Source: Sandaracinus amylolyticus
Lineage (GTDB): Bacteria > Myxococcota_A > Polyangia > Polyangiales > Sandaracinaceae
DNA: 64,000 nucleotides
NCBI RefSeq assembly: GCF_000737325.1
Contig: NZ_CP011125.1
Coordinates: forward strand, 6,200,001-6,264,000
Direction of reading: 5' to 3'
Each line of letters opens with the position of its first letter. Within the stretch, counting starts at the first letter, position 1. The position numbers and the translations under genes were made by a program. Shown piece after piece: positions 53,554 through 64,000 of this stretch. The notes under the pieces are model-generated. The model worked only from the letters and a program-made list of their open reading frames with translations. It did no database searches and was not told where the DNA came from.

Positions 53554-55239
53554 GTGGTCCGTCCGCTCGCGCGAGCCGGTGTCTCGCTCGCTCTGATCCT
53601 CGGCGTGCTGGTGTGCCCGCGCGCGGCGCGCGCGTGGACCGACGCGACGGTGCGCAGCGTGTCCGCGCACGTGACGATCGCGCGCGACGCGAGCGCCGAG
53701 GTCGAGCTCGTCGCGCAGGTGCGCGTCGACGGCGGATGGCTGCAGGCGTTCGAGCTCGACGGGCTCGATCCCGATCTCGAGCTCGTGCCGGGGCGCGCGA
53801 GCTTCCGCGACGCCGAGGGCGTGCTGCTCGAGCCGCGGGTCGACGTCGAGGGCGAAGGACGCGTGGTGTTCGGGTTCCGCCGCCGCGGCGCGCCCCGGCG
53901 CGGCGACTACGTCGCGACGATCGTGTACCGCACGTCGCTCGCGCACCGCGCGACCGAGGTGCGCGAGGACGGCACCGTGCTGGTCCGCTGGGTGCTGCCG
54001 GGGTGGCGCTACGGGCTCGACGACGTGGCGATCACGCTCGATGCGCCCGAGGGCGCGGCGCCGGTGCGCGACGAGGACGATCCCGCGGTCGAGGTGACGC
54101 ACGCGCCGACGGCGACGGGCACGCGGGTGGTGTTCCATCGCGTGCACCTGCCGCGCACGCGCGAGTGGGTCGTCACGCTCGCGCTGCCCGCCGGGCGCAT
54201 GGACACGTCGCTGCACGTGCCGAGCACCACGCCCCGCCGCGCGCGCCCCGCGCCGCCGATGGACGCGCCGAGCACGCCGATCGGCGTGCCGCTGCTCGCG
54301 CTGGCGCTCGCGGTGATCGCGGTCGCGAAGTCGCTCGTGGTCGCGCGCGCCGAGCGCGCTGCGCGGGTGCCCTCGAGCGCGCTGGTGCCGCTCGGGCTCG
54401 GTGCGCGCGTGGTGATCGTCGTCGTGCTCGCGAGCGCGGCCGCGATGCTCCACGAGCACGTCGAGCTCGCGCTCGGGCTGCTCGGAGGCGTCGCGCTGTG
54501 CGCGATCCATCGTCGCGCACAGGAGCCGCGCGCACCGCGCCTCGGCTCGTTCCGCGCGACCACGCCCGAGGATCACGCGCGTGCTCGTCGCGCGCTGCGT
54601 ACGTCGCGGCTCGACGTCCTCGATCCCACGACCGTGCCCGGCGCGACGCTGCTCGGCGTGGTGATCGCGGCGCCGCTGATCGCGTGGTCGCGCGGCGTGC
54701 TGCCGGTGCCGCTCCCGATCGCGATGGTCGCCGCTGCGCTCGCGACGACCGTGCTGCTCGGGGGCACGCGCCGCAGCCGTCCTGCGGCGGCGCACGTCGA
54801 GCTGGCGCACTTGCTCGCGCTCGCAGCACAGCTGCGCGCCGACCTCGAGGACGACCGTCGCTGGGCGATGCGCCCGGTGCTGCACACCGACGTGCGCGGC
54901 GAGGCGCAGGACGCGCGCTTGCGCATCGTGCTCGCCGCGATGCCGAAGGGCCTCTTGCGGCTCGACGTGGTGCGCGCCGCGCGCGCCGACCGCGGCGGAT
55001 GGTCGAGCGAGCCGGTGCTCCTCGTCGTGACGCGCGAGGGCAGCCCCGCGGATCGCGCGCTGGACGAGCGCTTCCCGGACGCGCGCATCGCGAGCGCGCC
55101 GCGCCGCATCGCGCGTCAGCTCGCGATCGAGCCCGACCTCGCGCGCACGCTCGCGCCGGTGCTCGAAGCCCTCGCGGCCTGCCCCGTCGAGACCGCGCCC
55201 GCTCCCCGGAGCGTCGGCACGCTCGCCGCGACCGCGTGA
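53554..55239 (+). CDS. Membrane protein with extracytoplasmic beta domain (DUF2207-like)
   Basis: A 561-aa protein from GTG 53554. Signal peptide to about residue 27 (CPRAARA-WTDA), then a beta-rich external domain (~28-215, VHVTIARDASAEVELVAQVR type strands; WVLPGWRYGLDDVAITL). Four or five transmembrane helices follow between ~240 and ~395, then a cytoplasmic end of ~160 residues. The layout resembles DUF2207 membrane proteins but family membership is tentative. It begins 43 nt after the M50 gene and ends at a hairpin-repeat array. Confidence 0.72.
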   Translation: MVRPLARAGVSLALILGVLVCPRAARAWTDATVRSVSAHVTIARDASAEVELVAQVRVDGGWLQAFELDGLDPDLELVPGRASFRDAEGVLLEPRVDVEGEGRVVFGFRRRGAPRRGDYVATIVYRTSLAHRATEVREDGTVLVRWVLPGWRYGLDDVAITLDAPEGAAPVRDEDDPAVEVTHAPTATGTRVVFHRVHLPRTREWVVTLALPAGRMDTSLHVPSTTPRRARPAPPMDAPSTPIGVPLLALALAVIAVAKSLVVARAERAARVPSSALVPLGLGARVVIVVVLASAAAMLHEHVELALGLLGGVALCAIHRRAQEPRAPRLGSFRATTPEDHARARRALRTSRLDVLDPTTVPGATLLGVVIAAPLIAWSRGVLPVPLPIAMVAAALATTVLLGGTRRSRPAAAHVELAHLLALAAQLRADLEDDRRWAMRPVLHTDVRGEAQDARLRIVLAAMPKGLLRLDVVRAARADRGGWSSEPVLLVVTREGSPADRALDERFPDARIASAPRRIARQLAIEPDLARTLAPVLEALAACPVETAPAPRSVGTLAATA

Positions 55240-55240
55240 G

Positions 55241-55443
55241 GGGCGCCCTCCCCCGGGCAACGCGAGGGCCGCCGCCGAGCACGGGAGAGCGGGCGGGGAC
55301 CCGCGCCGCAGCTCGAGGGGTCGAGAGGGGAGGCGCGCAGCCTCCCCCGGGCAACTACGCCCGCTGCGAGCACCGCAAGCGGGTGGGGACCCGCGCGCAG
55401 CTCGAGGGGTCGAGAGGGGAGGCGCGCAGCCTCCCCCGGGCAA
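55241..55443. repeat. Tandem three-hairpin repeat, two full copies plus a fragment
   Basis: Cores at 55289-55354 and 55379-55443, with a fragment at 55241-55260. Each core has three adjacent hairpins: GCGGGT-GGGG-ACCCGC, CTCGA-GGGG-TCGAG, and GGGGAGGC-GCGCA-GCCTCCCC, ending CCGGGCAA. The second copy ends one base before the stop codon of the minus-strand DUF1232 gene. A third diverged copy lies at 58373-58435. Confidence 0.88.
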
Positions 55444-56004
55444 TCAGGCGCGCTGCGAGACCTTCGCGAGGATCTCGTGCGCGTTCTTCACGGCGCGCGC
55501 GACCTCGTCGGGCGCGATCTCGAACTGCTGGATGATCGCCTCGTGCACCGAGTCGTACAGCCAGGTCGCCGCGTCCTGATCGCGCGCGCACTCGCGCGCG
55601 GAGTGGCCCTGGAACGTGATCTTCGGCAGTCCGTCGACCGCCTTCTGCAGCACGGCGACGCCGCGATCCCCGAGGTACGCGCGCGCCGCGTCGAGCTGCA
55701 CCGTCCACGGCTCGAAGATCTCGGGCTCGTCCTCGCGGTGATGCGTGACCACCTCGGGGGAGGTCTGCGCGATGCGCTCGAGCGCGAGCCGCAGCACGAG
55801 CACGTCGTCGACGAGCGCGAGCGTGCCCTTCACGCCCGGGATCGCGTTCGACGCGGAGAGCACGTGCAGCAGTGCGCCGCTCGCCAGCACGCGCCCCTGA
55901 TCGTCGAGATCCGGGTCTTCCATGACCCGGAGCATCGCCTTCAGATCCTGGGGCAGCGAGAGGATCGCCTCCCGCATCGCTTCCGCGAAACCATTCTCCG
56001 CCAT
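55444..56004 (-). CDS. DUF1232 (YkvA-like) domain protein
   Basis: A 186-aa protein from ATG 56004 (MAENGFAEAMREAILSLP); a longer start at 56058 is possible. The segment GALLHVLSASNAIPGVKGTL followed by ALVDDVLVLRLALERI matches the DUF1232/YkvA pattern. The second half is helical with no membrane segment. Function unknown. It is preceded on its strand by a hairpin and followed by the three-hairpin repeat array. Confidence 0.75.
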   Translation of the reverse strand: MAENGFAEAMREAILSLPQDLKAMLRVMEDPDLDDQGRVLASGALLHVLSASNAIPGVKGTLALVDDVLVLRLALERIAQTSPEVVTHHREDEPEIFEPWTVQLDAARAYLGDRGVAVLQKAVDGLPKITFQGHSARECARDQDAATWLYDSVHEAIIQQFEIAPDEVARAVKNAHEILAKVSQRA

Positions 56005-56038
56005 TGATCGGATCGCCAGTCGAATGAGCTGCTCGTCG

Positions 56039-56080
56039 CAGGAGGGCCGGCTCTGCACGAGCCGGCCGTCATCCCTCCTG
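56039..56080 (-). terminator. Extended hairpin after the OmpA gene
   Basis: Inner stem GCCGGCTC/GAGCCGGC (8 bp, TGCAC loop) is enclosed by CAGGAGG/CCTCCTG (7 bp) with a 7-nt bulge on one side. It lies 41 nt after the stop of the OmpA-like gene and ahead of the DUF1232 gene, so it can act as terminator or attenuator. Confidence 0.65.
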
Positions 56081-56121
56081 ACGTCGCAGTGTCGCCCTTG
56101 CTCTGGGCGGGATCAAGAAGG

Positions 56122-58152
<2,031 letters not shown>

Positions 58153-58372
58153 GCGCATCATCTCCTCAGAAGCCGAAAAAAGCCGGGGAAATCCGGGTCG
58201 GCGCGATGTTCGCGCACGACCTGGACGGAGTCAACGAAGAGTCGCCCGTTTTCGCGTGTGAAACCGCGCAGAACGCACGCCGCGACGGACGATTCGCGCC
58301 GCCGCGGCGAGGGCCCACAGCGCACACGAGCGACCTGCCCCGATCGACGATCGGGCCGCCGAGCGCGCGCAA

Positions 58373-58435
58373 GCGGGTGGGGACCCGCGCGCAGCTCGGG
58401 GGTCGACAGGGGGGCGCGCAGCCCCCCGGGGAGAA
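58373..58435. repeat. Diverged copy of the three-hairpin repeat
   Basis: Carries GCGGGT-GGGG-ACCCGC and GGGGGGC-GCGCA-GCCCCCC. In the second stem one A-T pair of the copies at 55 kb is replaced by G-C, a compensatory change. The middle hairpin is partly lost. The copy directly abuts the stop codon of the minus-strand FHA gene. The rest of 58162-58372 is non-coding, with a TTGACT (minus strand, forward 58229-58234) that may be a -35 box for the OmpA gene. Confidence 0.85.
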
Positions 58436-60253
58436 TCAGCGGCCGTGCTGCAGCAGGATCTGGCGGTACTGCTGGGTGCGCGGATCGCTCGGGAAGCGCT
58501 GGATGTAGCGCTCCATCGTGTCGAGCATGCGGCCCGTGTTGCCCATCGCGCGGTAGGTCTCGACGAGCAGGCGGTACTCGTCGGTCGTGCGCGAGCGGCC
58601 CTCGAGCGCGCGCACCGCGCACTGGTTGTCGCCGCGCGCGAGGCAGGCGCGCGCCGCGGCGAGCGGCGTCTGGCCCGAGTCGGCGGGCGGCGGCGGGGTG
58701 ACGGCCGCGCTGGTCGTCGTGCCCGAGTCGCGCCCGGTGACCGCGCCGGCCGTGCCTCGCGGATCGCGCGGCTCGCGATCGCGCGGAGGGGTGACCGCGC
58801 GATCGCGCGCGCCGCCCGAGACGCGCGGGCGCGCACGACGGGCGATCGCGTCCGCCGCGCGGCGCGTCGCAGGCTCGAGCTGCGCCATGTTGAGGACCGT
58901 CTGCGCGAGACGCAGCGCCTCCTCGGGCTCCTCGGTGAGCTGGTCCTGCGCCTGCTCGAGCGTCGCGTCGGCGAAGTCGCGCATCGTCTGCTCGACCTCG
59001 GGCCGGGTGCGGAACGGGCTCTGCGGCGGGAGCGCGTCGAACTCGAGGTACGCGCCCTCGAGGTTGCCCTGGTTGCGCAGCGCGACACCGCGCGCGAACG
59101 CGTCGGACTCCTCGCGGTCCTGCTGCGCGCCCGCCTGGCAATCGAGCGCGCGCACGTCGGAGGGAAGGATCGCGAGCGCCTCGCCCGCGCGCTGGAGCGC
59201 GAGATCGAAGTGGCCGCCGTTGCGCGCCGTCACGCACGCGGCGACCGCGGCCGCGACGCGCTCTTCGACCGACGGGCCCGCGACCGCGGTGGTGGGATCG
59301 CCGTGCACGGTGGGCACGGTGGGGCTGGGCACCGGCGGCTCCGTGATCGGCGTCGCGGTCGTCGACGTGGGCTGTCCGCCCGAGATCGCGACGACCACCG
59401 CGCCCACGACCGCCAGGCCGACGATCCCCGCCGCGACGAAGATCGGCGCGCGGCTCGTGGGACGCTCGGGCGACGCCGCCTCGAGCTGCATCGTGTGCGC
59501 GGCGTCGAAGACGAACTGCTCGCCCGGGCCGACGAAGCGGAAGCGGACCTGCCCCAGCTCGAGCGTGTCGCCCGGCTTCAGCTCGGCCTGCTGCACGTCG
59601 CGCCCGTTCACGCGCACGCCGTTCGCGCTGCCGAGATCCTTGATGCGGATCGCGCCGCCGTCGTTCGTGACCTCGGCGTGCTCGCGCGAGATCGAGCGGT
59701 GGTTGATCCAGACGTCCAGCTCTTCGGCGCGGCCGATCCGCGTGACCGGGCGCGCGAGCGCGAACTCCGCGCCCGGCGCCGGCTGCGACGTCATGACGAG
59801 GCGCGCCGGCGGGCCGACGACGATCGCCGGGGTGCCCACACCGCCCGCAGGGAGCGTCGGAGCGCCGGGCGCGATCGCGGGCGACTGGAGCATCGCCGTC
59901 GCGGGCTCCGCTCCCCCGTTCGGCGCGGCCATCGGCGCCGTCGTGTCGGGAATGGTCGCCCCGTCGTCGAGCTGCAGGGCGAGCTGGTAGTCGCCGATCG
60001 AGATCTGATCGCCGGCCTTGAGCGTCGCCTCGTTCCCGATGCGGCGGCCGTTGACCTTGACGCCGTTGTACGACGACAGGTCCTCGACGAGATACGAGCC
60101 GTTGGCCTTACGGAGCTTCGCGTGACGACGCGAGATGTTCCGCTCGGTCAGGCGAATCGTATTGCCTTCCTTGCGGCCGATCGTGATCTCGTCACGAACC
60201 AGCGGGACGACGGTCGTCTTACCTTCGTCGTCGGCGATGACGAGTTTGTACAT
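58436..60253 (-). CDS. Tandem FHA-domain membrane protein with TPR-like C-terminus
   Basis: A 605-aa protein from ATG 60253 (MYKLVIADDEGKTTVVPLVR). Two FHA domains bind phosphothreonine: the first at ~18-90 (TIGRKEGN, NISRRHAKL, SSYNGVKVNG) and the second at ~168-240 (RIGRAEEL, SISREHAEV, GSANGVRVNG), both with intact key residues. A hydrophobic helix at ~268-290 (IFVAAGIVGLAVVGAVVVAI) anchors it, and the external half is helical and Pro-rich with TPR-like units (AAARACLARGDNQCAVRALE). It is a likely reader of Ser/Thr kinase signals at the inner membrane. Its stop abuts a hairpin repeat. Confidence 0.9.
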   Translation of the reverse strand: MYKLVIADDEGKTTVVPLVRDEITIGRKEGNTIRLTERNISRRHAKLRKANGSYLVEDLSSYNGVKVNGRRIGNEATLKAGDQISIGDYQLALQLDDGATIPDTTAPMAAPNGGAEPATAMLQSPAIAPGAPTLPAGGVGTPAIVVGPPARLVMTSQPAPGAEFALARPVTRIGRAEELDVWINHRSISREHAEVTNDGGAIRIKDLGSANGVRVNGRDVQQAELKPGDTLELGQVRFRFVGPGEQFVFDAAHTMQLEAASPERPTSRAPIFVAAGIVGLAVVGAVVVAISGGQPTSTTATPITEPPVPSPTVPTVHGDPTTAVAGPSVEERVAAAVAACVTARNGGHFDLALQRAGEALAILPSDVRALDCQAGAQQDREESDAFARGVALRNQGNLEGAYLEFDALPPQSPFRTRPEVEQTMRDFADATLEQAQDQLTEEPEEALRLAQTVLNMAQLEPATRRAADAIARRARPRVSGGARDRAVTPPRDREPRDPRGTAGAVTGRDSGTTTSAAVTPPPPADSGQTPLAAARACLARGDNQCAVRALEGRSRTTDEYRLLVETYRAMGNTGRMLDTMERYIQRFPSDPRTQQYRQILLQHGR

Positions 60254-60409
60254 CCCGGCCACGGACGGGCTCACCCGAGGGGAGGGGGTTGGGATGGGAA
60301 GGATGGTCGCTCCACGGCTCGGGTGTCAACGACGGCAATCGATCGATGGAGCATCGGCTCCGACCGAGGCTTGGGTGAGGTCGGGATCCATGACACGCTG
60401 ACGACGTCG

Positions 60410-61780
60410 ATGCGATGGCGTACGACGGCGTGCGTCGTGGGAGCCGTCGCGCTGCTCGGCTGCGAGGAGCGCGCGCCCGCCGTGCCGACGCGCGACTCGG
60501 GGCCACGCGCGCGCGACGGCGGCGACGTGGCGCAGATCGACGGCGGATATCGCAGGCCCGACGGTGGGCCGCGCCTGCCGCCCGCCGATCTCGAGGTCAC
60601 CCTGCCCTACGGCGGGCCCGAGGCGCGAGTCCCGCTCGAGGTCGGCGCCGATCTGGGCACGCTCGACGTGTTCCTCTCGATCGACACGACGGGGAGCTTC
60701 GGGGGCGAGATCGACGCGCTCCAGCGCGATCTGATCGACGGCGTGGTGCCCACGTTGGCGGCGCGGGTGCCGAGCGTGGCGCTCGGGGTCGGGCGCTTCG
60801 AGGACTTCCCGGCGGAGCCGTTCGGGACCGAGAACGATCGACCGTTCCAGCTGGTCACGGCGATCACGACGGATCGCGCGCGGGTCGGATCGGCGCTGGC
60901 GTCGCTCGACGCGCCGCTCGGTGACGGCGGCGATCTCCCGGAGTCGGGCGCCGAGGCGCTCTGGCAGATCGCGACCGGCGAGGGCTACACGCACGACGGG
61001 CGCACGTGGATCGCGCCGTTCCGCGATCGCGGCGTGCCGGGCGGAGGCGATGTCGGGGGCGCCGGGTTCCGCGCGCGGGCCTTGCGCGTCGTGGTGCACG
61101 TGACCGACGCGACGAGCCACGCGCCCGGCGAGTACGAGGCGTCGTTCCCGGGCACGCGCTCGCTCGCGCAGGCGGCCGAGGCGCTCCGCGCGATCGACGC
61201 GCGCGTGATCGGGATCGCGTCCGGGCCGGCGCCGCGGAGCGAGCTCGAGGCGCTCGCGCTGCGCACCGGCGCGGTGGTGCCGCCGGTCGACGGGAGCTGC
61301 TCGACCGGGATCGAAGGCGCGCCTCGCGGCACGGTGGAGGGCACGTGCCCGCTCGTGTTCGACGTCGCGCCCGACGGGACCGGGCTCTCGACGACGCTCG
61401 TCGACGCGATCGGCGATCTGCTCGACACCGTGCAGTGGAACGAGGTGTGGGGCGAGGCCGACGACGAGGGGCTCGGCTTCGTGCGCGCGGTCGCGGCGAT
61501 CGAGGCGCGCGTCGAGGGCGGCGCGGCGCCGCCGACGCGCGAGGATCGCCGGCCGAGCGGCGACGGTGTCGCGGACACGTTCGCCGGGGTGCGCCCCGGG
61601 ACGTCGGTGCGGTTCGAGCTCGTGCTCCGGAACACCACCGTGGCGCCCGCCGACTACGAGCAGGTGTTCCGCGTGTCGGTGCGGATCCTCGGCGACGGGC
61701 TCGATCTCGTGGAGCGCACGGTGCGCGTGATCGTGCCGCGCGGGCGGCTCGTCGACGGCGGCGTCGACTCAGGCGCGTAG
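60410..61780 (+). CDS. VWA-domain lipoprotein
   Basis: A 456-aa lipoprotein from ATG 60410 with signal peptide MRWRTTACVVGAVALLGC (Cys18). After an Asp/Arg/Gly linker comes a VWA-type fold beginning LDVFLSIDTTGSFGGEID (~82-99), whose D-T-T-G-S fits a MIDAS metal site, with later VHVTDATSHAPGEYEASFPG. The last ~100 residues form a beta domain (SVRFELVLRNTTVAPADYEQ). The C-terminal VWA/beta arrangement resembles that of the fusion protein at 23466. It overlaps the end of the convergent transporter gene by 12 nt and is divergent from the FHA gene. Confidence 0.85.
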   Translation: MRWRTTACVVGAVALLGCEERAPAVPTRDSGPRARDGGDVAQIDGGYRRPDGGPRLPPADLEVTLPYGGPEARVPLEVGADLGTLDVFLSIDTTGSFGGEIDALQRDLIDGVVPTLAARVPSVALGVGRFEDFPAEPFGTENDRPFQLVTAITTDRARVGSALASLDAPLGDGGDLPESGAEALWQIATGEGYTHDGRTWIAPFRDRGVPGGGDVGGAGFRARALRVVVHVTDATSHAPGEYEASFPGTRSLAQAAEALRAIDARVIGIASGPAPRSELEALALRTGAVVPPVDGSCSTGIEGAPRGTVEGTCPLVFDVAPDGTGLSTTLVDAIGDLLDTVQWNEVWGEADDEGLGFVRAVAAIEARVEGGAAPPTREDRRPSGDGVADTFAGVRPGTSVRFELVLRNTTVAPADYEQVFRVSVRILGDGLDLVERTVRVIVPRGRLVDGGVDSGA

Positions 61781-63391
61781 CTCGCGGAGCTTCGCGAGCA
61801 GGCCGATCGCCGCGACCAGGCCGAGCACCGCGCCCGCGATCGATCCCACCGTCGCGAGCCAGGGCGCGACGCCCGTCGCCGCGAGGAGCAAGCCGAGCGC
61901 GGGGAGGAACGCCGCGGGGATCGCCAGCGCGCGCGGGACGCTGCGCGCCGCGGCGACGCCCCACCCCGCCGCGCCGAGCGCCGCGAGCAGGAGCAGCGCG
62001 GTGAGCGCGATGCGCGACGCGATGTCGCCACCGCCGCGCATCATCGCGGACGCGACGAGCGTCCCGCCGCGCGGGAGCATCGCGCCCTCGACGCGGATGC
62101 GGCTCGTGCGCGCGAGATCGACCTGGCGGAGCGTCCCCTCGCCGTCGGGCTCGAGCAGCGCCGTGATGCGTCCGTCGGTGACGCGCAGCGCGAAGTCGCC
62201 CGGCTGCCCGTCCTCGCCGACGTAGCGCGGGTCGACGATCATGCCGCGCTCGGTCGCGAGCTCGAGCGGACGCGCGAGGACCCCGCCGTCGAGCACGCGG
62301 AGGGTGCCGCTGAAGGTGCGATCGGTCTCGCGCCGCTGGCTCACGGTGTCGAAGCCCGAGCGCCAGAACGTGATCTCGTCGAGCGCGCGCGAGCCCTCGA
62401 CGCGGCGGTGGAACGCGCCGGTCGCGACGAACGCGCACGCGAGCACGGTCGCGAGCACGACGTGCAGCAGCGGGCCGAAGAGCGCGGCCGCCGCCTGACC
62501 GCGCGCGGTCGGCGCGCGCGCGGCGGCGTGGATCGCGCCGTCGGCGCCGGTCGTCGCGGCGAGCGGCGGGAGCACGTGGAGCAGCGCCGCGGCGGCGATC
62601 TCGCCGACCATCGCGCCGGAGAACGCGCCGACGCTCTCGGCGCCGGAGAAGACGTCGTCGAAGGCGCGCGGGATCGTGCCGAAGGCGCGCGCCGGGTCCT
62701 GGAGCATCGCCGCGAACGCGACGCCGAACAGCGTGCCGAGCGCGGCGAGCGCGATCCAACCGAGCACCGCCGAAGCGGGCGTCGCGACGGGGCGGCCGAG
62801 CGCGGGCAGCACGGCGAGCGCGGCGACGACCGCCACCGCGATCCCCACGTAGGTCTCGCTGCCGGGAAGCAGCTGGCCCGCGGCGTCGGCCGCGGCGCCG
62901 CCGTGCACGCCACCGACGAACGCGAACGCCGCGAGCGGCACGAGCACGACGAGCGCGAGCCCGATCGCGCGGAGCGCGGGCGCGGAGTCGTTCGCGAGGC
63001 GCGTCGCGAGGCTCCCGTGCGCGTCCTCGCCGGCCTTGCCGGGCGGCGCGCTGCGGGCGAGCAGGACCTCGGCGTAGCGCAGGGGCGCGATCAGGAGGCC
63101 GAAGAGCCAGAGCCACGCGATCGCGCCGGGCCCGCCGAGCGCGACCGCGGTCGCGGCGGAGACGGCGGCCGCGGCGCCCCAGGTCGCGGCGCTCGAGAGC
63201 AGCACCGACGTGCCGGGCGGCATCGAGCCCTCGACGCGCGGATCGTGCGAGAGCGCGGCGCGGAATCCGTCGCGCAGGCGCAGCAGCTGAGGCGCGCGGA
63301 GGACGACGGTGAGCACCAGCCCCACGAGCGCGAGGACGATGGGCACGACCCAGGTCCAGAGGACGTCACGAGCGCTGAAGAGGGCCTGCAT
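61769..63391 (-). CDS. Diverged AGCS-like (alanine/glycine:cation symporter) membrane protein
   Basis: A 540-aa protein from ATG 63391 with about eleven hydrophobic helices. The start (VVPIVLALVGLVLTVVLRAP, then QLLRLRDGFRAAL) and ALGGPGAIAWLWLFGLLIAP correspond to AGCS symporters. The conserved G-T-G-N-I substrate motif before it is replaced by TWGAAAAVSAATA, and a ~170-residue insert with a soluble beta segment (~345-460) separates the last helices. It may have lost transport or changed substrate. Family assignment is good for the first 330 residues only. Confidence 0.7.
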   Translation of the reverse strand: MQALFSARDVLWTWVVPIVLALVGLVLTVVLRAPQLLRLRDGFRAALSHDPRVEGSMPPGTSVLLSSAATWGAAAAVSAATAVALGGPGAIAWLWLFGLLIAPLRYAEVLLARSAPPGKAGEDAHGSLATRLANDSAPALRAIGLALVVLVPLAAFAFVGGVHGGAAADAAGQLLPGSETYVGIAVAVVAALAVLPALGRPVATPASAVLGWIALAALGTLFGVAFAAMLQDPARAFGTIPRAFDDVFSGAESVGAFSGAMVGEIAAAALLHVLPPLAATTGADGAIHAAARAPTARGQAAAALFGPLLHVVLATVLACAFVATGAFHRRVEGSRALDEITFWRSGFDTVSQRRETDRTFSGTLRVLDGGVLARPLELATERGMIVDPRYVGEDGQPGDFALRVTDGRITALLEPDGEGTLRQVDLARTSRIRVEGAMLPRGGTLVASAMMRGGGDIASRIALTALLLLAALGAAGWGVAAARSVPRALAIPAAFLPALGLLLAATGVAPWLATVGSIAGAVLGLVAAIGLLAKLRELRA

Positions 63392-63516
63392 GAGGGGGCG
63401 AGTTGTAGTGGTTTTCGATGAGGGGGCCAAACGGGCCCGGGAACGGAGCGGGTGCCCGGGCCGGCACCGGTGATCCGCGGAATTCGGCCGCAGAACGCGA
63501 TTCGGCGGCGCCGACT

Positions 63517-63663
63517 CGCCTCCGGCGGGCGTTGGAGGCGTGTCGGCAGCGCGAAATCGCCTTTTGCGACCGCTGGAGCCGATCGGCGGGCCCCCACTCG
63601 CGGCAATTACAGCCCGACTGCGTGTGGCGAATCGCGGATCGCCTCCGGCGCGCGCTGGAGGCG
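63517..63663. repeat. Pair of related hairpin repeats (period 123)
   Basis: CGCCTCC-10 nt-GGAGGCG occurs at 63517-63540 and 63640-63663, with conserved flanks (the following ~25 nt end in AATC and a T-rich tail). The two sit in a 448-nt gene-free gap (63392-63839) between the transporter and the edge gene; nothing else is evident there. Confidence 0.8.
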
Positions 63664-63839
63664 ATCCGGCGCCGCGGAATCACGTTCTCGGCGCCGAAGA
63701 CGGCTCCGGAGGCTCGCGGACGTCGATCGCGGACGGATGGCAGCGTCGCGGCAGAGCGCGAAGCCGCGCCGCGAGCCCCGACGCGCTCACCGTCTCGTCC
63801 AGCAGCCCGCGAGCGCCCGCCGCCGCGCACCGAGACCTC

Positions 63840-64000
63840 TCAGTCGATCCGCCCCTGCACGAACCATCGATCGAGGGCCGCATCGCGATACATCCAGAGC
63901 AGCGCGCCGTCCGCGCGCTCCGCGTACCAGTAGTCGCGCACCACGCCGTGCGCCCACCAGCCGGACTGCAGGCGATACGGGCCGCTCATCTCCGTGATCG
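63840..64000 (-). CDS. C-terminal end of ImuB-like (Y-family polymerase-related) protein
   Basis: Partial: 53 codons enter from the right edge and stop at 63840. The visible end (GPYRLQSGWWAHGVVRDYWY, then WMYRDAALDRWFVQGRID) matches the conserved C-terminus of ImuB: G-P-x-R-x-S-G-x-W-W, R-D-Y-x and W-F-x-x-G-x-x-D. ImuB is an inactive Y-family polymerase relative that works with ImuA and DnaE2 in damage-induced mutagenesis. The body lies outside the window. Confidence 0.75.
   Translation of the reverse strand, partial: ITEMSGPYRLQSGWWAHGVVRDYWYAERADGALLWMYRDAALDRWFVQGRID

Overview
The window looks like chromosomal DNA of a very GC-rich, predatory-type myxobacterium (Myxococcota, most like Polyangiales/Sandaracinaceae). 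The case rests on extreme GC at third codon positions and many secreted lipoproteins with a Cys-Gly-Asp-Asp-Asp start and Asp/Ala-rich linkers. It also shows Cys-rich, MopE-type, RCC1 and thrombospondin-3 surface repeats, a MYXO-CTERM-like sorting tail, a myxobacterial-style Ser/Thr kinase, a PP2C phosphatase and an FHA protein, and giant TPR proteins. Genus assignment is an inference. No rRNA, tRNA, insertion sequence, prophage or CRISPR array was seen.

Layout. 1-4.7 kb: end of a LuxR-type response regulator, greB, two small unknown genes and a large lipoprotein with a six-hairpin glycosidase-like fold. 4.7-11.8 kb (minus strand): small membrane protein, RpoD-like sigma factor, GT87-like mannosyltransferase, lipoprotein, tandem bacterial-PH membrane protein, CsbD-like protein, and a MepA-like murein endopeptidase ending in an 87-bp tandem repeat. 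11.8-15.3 kb: a compact operon of flavin/2Fe-2S reductase, MerR-type regulator and ferritin-like diiron oxygenase, with a dyad in its apparent promoter spacer. 15.3-17.3 kb: lipoprotein and membrane-anchored Ser/Thr kinase. 17.6-26.6 kb: a cell-surface cluster of two paralogous Cys-rich lipoproteins, a third Cys-rich lipoprotein, and an in-frame fusion of a MYXO-CTERM-tagged cadherin-like protein with a VWA lipoprotein. 26.9-41 kb: a membrane protein, then a minus-strand operon with two giant TPR proteins (1635 and 2210 aa), a small unknown, nadD and a DUF2520 protein. 41-45.5 kb: FecR-like lipoprotein, PP2C-cNMP phosphatase, and a 1-kb non-coding stretch full of nested palindromes. 45.6-51.4 kb: further surface lipoproteins (Asp-rich, RCC1, Cys-rich) and a MYXO-CTERM-like tailed protein. 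51.4-55.2 kb: an orphan FliH/SctL-like gene with a partner, an M50 site-2 protease and a DUF2207-like membrane protein. 55.2-64 kb: hairpin repeats, DUF1232 protein, OmpA/TSP3 porin-like protein, FHA protein, VWA lipoprotein, a diverged AGCS-like transporter and the C-terminal end of an ImuB-like protein.

Themes. Most genes serve the envelope or phospho-signalling (kinase, PP2C, FHA). Several intergenic spaces hold hairpin repeats that directly abut stop codons; one family shows a compensatory base-pair change, which argues that the folded form matters. The most unusual coding feature is the apparent fusion at 23466-26588, where a C-terminal sorting signal runs straight into a lipoprotein signal peptide.
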